From contig NZ_CP054139.1 in the NCBI RefSeq assembly GCF_013283875.1, forward strand, positions 3,844,001 to 3,908,000: a stretch of 64,000 nucleotides of DNA. The letters are read 5' to 3'. Shown one piece after another: positions 61,772 through 64,000 of the stretch (positions are counted from its first letter, which is position 1; each line of letters starts with the position of its first letter). The DNA is from Mucilaginibacter mali (lineage in GTDB: Bacteria > Bacteroidota > Bacteroidia > Sphingobacteriales > Sphingobacteriaceae). The notes under the pieces are model-generated. The model saw only the letters and a program-made list of their open reading frames with translations. It did no database searches and was not told where the DNA came from. The translations under genes and the position numbers were made by a program.

Positions 61772-62134
61772 TTATTCCTTTTCGTCCCGAAAAAATCTTT
61801 GCGTCACTTCTATTGGCCCAACTATCTGATCATTAAATTCTTCCAGTTCTTCGGCTGGCACCCATAGTTCGTTATGGATAGGGCCGCCAACATTCTGCAC
61901 TTCAAATTTCTTCAGATATTGGGCATCGACAGCAAATTTGGTAACATAGCCCGAACCCGATGCCGGCACATTCCAGTCACGCGCTATCTGAACAGCATAT
62001 TCCTCATTCATCACCGGGTAAAAGATAGGTTGCTGTGCCAGGCGCTTGGGAAACCGTTTCCAGCCCGACTCCTCGATCTTGGCCAGTTCGTTTGGCCCGA
62101 CAGGGCGATATAGGTATGTGGTTTCTTTTGACAT
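61772..62134 (-). CDS. ADP-ribosylation/crystallin J1-like protein
   Basis: 120 aa, no signal peptide. The text YLYRPVGPNELAKIEESGWK, QQPIFYPVMNEEYAVQIARD and HNELWVPAEELEEFNDQIVG fits a small family commonly named ADP-ribosylation/crystallin J1. That name comes from annotation habit and is not a tested activity; the protein is too short for a complete ADP-ribosylglycohydrolase. It follows the gene at 62156 by 21 bp on the same strand and may share an operon with it. Confidence 0.65.
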   Translation of the reverse strand: MSKETTYLYRPVGPNELAKIEESGWKRFPKRLAQQPIFYPVMNEEYAVQIARDWNVPASGSGYVTKFAVDAQYLKKFEVQNVGGPIHNELWVPAEELEEFNDQIVGPIEVTQRFFRDEKE

Positions 62135-62155
62135 TGGTGGAATAAGTCTTGCCGT

Positions 62156-62833
62156 TTAAAATGCAGAGTCACGGTTAAGTGCTGATTCAGCAACAGCTAA
62201 ATCATTAATAAATATACGTTTGATTGTATCAACAACCTCTTTTTTATTATATCTTTTAGAATTTCTTCGCGACAATCTATAGTGTTCGGTAGCTACTAAT
62301 TCTGTTAATTGCCTAACCGTATTAATTTTCAGTTCTTTACCAAATAAGTAACTAAATCTATACATACCTATGGAGGCAGCAATCGCTATTAAGGCATACA
62401 GCCAATTAATAAAAAGCAAACCAAAAGAAAGAATGAAGCAAACGGTAATAAACCAGCCTAACCAGTTTTTAATGCCTAAAATATTTACCCGGATGCCGAG
62501 CTGATCACGAAATTGCCTTACCTTATAAATTCGATTTCTTCGTGGAAATATGAAAGACAGTTCTGTGTCAAGTGTCAGGCTATCCCTATCGATGGAACAA
62601 GTACCAATAATAGCATCACGAATTTTATAAAAAGCTTGCTGTGAAGTGCAGCTATTTACGCTTTCACCTTCAATTCGATCCATTACAATATCACACAAAT
62701 CACCAAACGTTTTAACGTCTTTAAAGTCCCCTTGCTTAAAGTTTAGTCTAAAAGACTTTTCAATTTTCAGAATTATATCCTCGATCTCCTCAGGATCGCA
62801 ATTATTCAGCTTAAAAACTTCTATATCTGCCAT
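62156..62833 (-). CDS. Membrane protein of unknown function with ACP-like N-terminus
   Basis: 225 aa. Residues 13-54 (PEEIEDIILKIEKSFRLNF, FGDLCDIVMDRI) resemble the helices of an acyl-carrier fold, but lack the DSL phosphopantetheine site. Then SCTSQQAFYKIRDAI, a basic stretch (FPRRNRIYKVRQFRD) and two membrane segments at about 126-143 and 146-160 follow. The C-terminus is basic and helical. I recognise no named family. It is 21 bp upstream of the crystallin-J1-like gene. Confidence 0.6.
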   Translation of the reverse strand: MADIEVFKLNNCDPEEIEDIILKIEKSFRLNFKQGDFKDVKTFGDLCDIVMDRIEGESVNSCTSQQAFYKIRDAIIGTCSIDRDSLTLDTELSFIFPRRNRIYKVRQFRDQLGIRVNILGIKNWLGWFITVCFILSFGLLFINWLYALIAIAASIGMYRFSYLFGKELKINTVRQLTELVATEHYRLSRRNSKRYNKKEVVDTIKRIFINDLAVAESALNRDSAF

Positions 62834-62888
62834 AGCATTTTGTTACTTGCACAAATACTACACCTGTTCTTCAAAAACCTCTGCCTAC

Positions 62889-62920
62889 CGGGGATTGCCA
62901 CGCTATCGCTCGCAATGACG
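62889..62920. repeat. Family B, half unit
   Basis: GGGGATTGCCACGCTATCGC then TCGCAATGACG. It is the right arm of the family B repeat without its partner. Confidence 0.5.
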
Positions 62921-62967
62921 TGGCGGAAACAATGCCCCAATGACAGCGCAGCGAATGAACCAATGAC

Positions 62968-64000
62968 CTACAAAGCCCCCGCCTTGATCTCCTCCACAAC
63001 AGCCGGATCAAGCAAGGTCGATGTATCACCCAAATTACTGGTATCGCCCTCGGCTATCTTACGCAAGATGCGGCGCATGATCTTGCCCGAGCGTGTTTTG
63101 GGCAGGCCGCTCACAAACTGGATCTTATCCGGCTTGGCGATAGCGCCGATGATACGGGCTACCGTCATGATGATATCTTTACGGGCCAGTTCCTGGTCGT
63201 CCTGGTGGTTAGGGCTTACCACAAAGGCGTATACACCCTGTCCTTTAATATCGTGCGGGTAACCTACCACGGCCGATTCTACCACGCTGCTATGCATGTT
63301 AATGGCGTTCTCTACCTCGGCCGTACCAATACGGTGGCCTGATACGTTCAGCACATCATCTACACGGCCGGTAATACGGTAATAGCCGTCCTCATCGCGC
63401 AGGCAGCCGTCGCCGGTGAAATACATATTGGGATAAGTAGCAAAATAGGTTTGGCGGCAACGCTCGTGATCGCCATAGGTGGTGCGTAGCATGCCCGGCC
63501 ATGGGAACTTAATGCACAGGTTGCCGCTAACGCTGTTACCTTCTATCTCGTTACCTTTTTCATCTACCAACACTGGTTGTACGCCCGGCAGCGGCAAACT
63601 GGCATATCCCGGTTTCAATGGCGTGATGCCGGCTATCGGGGTGATCATGTGGCCGCCGTTCTCGGTTTGCCACCAGGTATCCACTATCGGGCATTTGCCA
63701 TGGCCGATCTTCTCATCAAACCAATGCCATGCCTCTTCGTTTATCGGTTCGCCTACCGAGCCCAGTTTTTTCAGCGAACTCAGGTCTTTGCCTTTCAGCG
63801 GCTCATCGCCAAAGCTCATTAGCGAGCGGATAGCCGTTGGGGCGGTATATAATATATTTACTTTGTGCTTATCTGTAATATCCCAGAAACGCCCGGCATC
63901 AGGCCAGGTAGGTACGCCCTCGAACATCAGCGAGGTTGCGCCCTGCGATAATGGGCCATATACGATATACGAGTGCCCGGTGATCCAGCCAATATCGGCC
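62968..64000 (-). CDS. acs: Acetyl-CoA synthetase, C-terminal part (runs off the window)
   Basis: At least 344 residues of the C-terminal part; the reading continues to the window end (codons ADIGWITGHSYIVYGPLSQG are visible before the first internal Met). Motifs: DTWWQTENGGHM, FTGDGCLRDEDGYYRITGR and the acetylatable Lys in LPKTRSGKIMRRIL. The enzyme makes acetyl-CoA from acetate, ATP and CoA. The N-terminal part and start lie outside the window. Confidence 0.95.
   Translation of the reverse strand, partial: ADIGWITGHSYIVYGPLSQGATSLMFEGVPTWPDAGRFWDITDKHKVNILYTAPTAIRSLMSFGDEPLKGKDLSSLKKLGSVGEPINEEAWHWFDEKIGHGKCPIVDTWWQTENGGHMITPIAGITPLKPGYASLPLPGVQPVLVDEKGNEIEGNSVSGNLCIKFPWPGMLRTTYGDHERCRQTYFATYPNMYFTGDGCLRDEDGYYRITGRVDDVLNVSGHRIGTAEVENAINMHSSVVESAVVGYPHDIKGQGVYAFVVSPNHQDDQELARKDIIMTVARIIGAIAKPDKIQFVSGLPKTRSGKIMRRILRKIAEGDTSNLGDTSTLLDPAVVEEIKAGAL

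Noticed and set aside
61643..61867. 74-aa ORF on the + strand after the HAD-IIB gene
   Set aside because: It overlaps the end of the crystallin-J1-like gene on the other strand and has a composition unlike real proteins here.

Overview
The window looks like chromosomal DNA of a Bacteroidota bacterium, most likely family Sphingobacteriaceae (Mucilaginibacter/Pedobacter-like). Grounds: several start sites are preceded by the Bacteroidota -7 box (TAnnTTTG, e.g. TACATTTG, TACCTTTG, TATATTTG). It encodes typical Bacteroidota families: a DUF5686/carboxypeptidase-regulatory-domain protein, a DUF5723 barrel, a reporter-type 1003-aa two-component sensor, FtsX/MacB permeases, an Hc1-like histone and Tat-exported Gfo/Idh/MocA enzymes. 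No rRNA, tRNA, CRISPR array, prophage, transposase or integrase was seen. It is mostly core genome whose intergenic gaps are full of short palindromic repeats.

Layout. 0-16 kb: LolA, c-di-AMP cyclase, HAD phosphatase, FtsX-type permease, a sensor kinase/response regulator pair, fasciclin protein, an ArsR-type repressor plus ABM-domain enzyme behind a perfect operator palindrome, PqqB-like hydrolase, pentapeptide protein, Pcm. 16-24 kb: PriA, DUF423 protein, a large anchored protein, DUF5723 barrel, TsaB, then yidD-rnpA-rpmH. 24-27 kb: an arsenic-type locus (arsR, Cys-tailed DUF6428 protein, arsC, aquaporin) with two copies of one ArsR-type operator, flanked by two related small membrane proteins of unknown function. 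27-42 kb: metallophosphoesterase, HAD phosphatase, DUF5686 protein, DapA, Hc1-like histone (58 aa), citrate synthase, hybrid sensor kinase, MacB-type permease, QueA, a PIN toxin/antitoxin pair, IspD. 42-50 kb: a co-oriented carbohydrate cluster (sulfatase, formylglycine-generating enzyme, clan GH-A hydrolase, sugar isomerase, Gfo/Idh oxidoreductase), then a MarR regulator and an ECF sigma factor. 50-60 kb: Cthe_2159-like lipoprotein, esterase, and a complete histidine-utilisation operon (MarR regulator, hutH, hutU, hutI, ftcD) behind an operator palindrome. 60-64 kb: HAD-IIB phosphatase, a crystallin-J1-like protein, a membrane protein of unknown function, and the C-terminal part of acetyl-CoA synthetase, running off the window end.

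How genes work together. The hut genes convert histidine to glutamate, ammonia and 5,10-methenyl-THF. The ars genes combine arsenate reduction with a channel that could release arsenite. The sulfatase cluster carries its own activating enzyme: the sulfatase has the C-x-P-S-R motif and the FGE keeps the two active-site cysteines. 

The least ordinary content lies outside the textbook genes: the twin membrane proteins around the ars operon; at least eight families of intergenic palindromes, one with a compensated outer stem between copies; an ispD gene whose first and last codons both lie in such repeats; and small genes easily missed (rpmH, Hc1-like histone, and 55-aa and 35-aa candidates). I did not find an unmistakably new multi-gene system.
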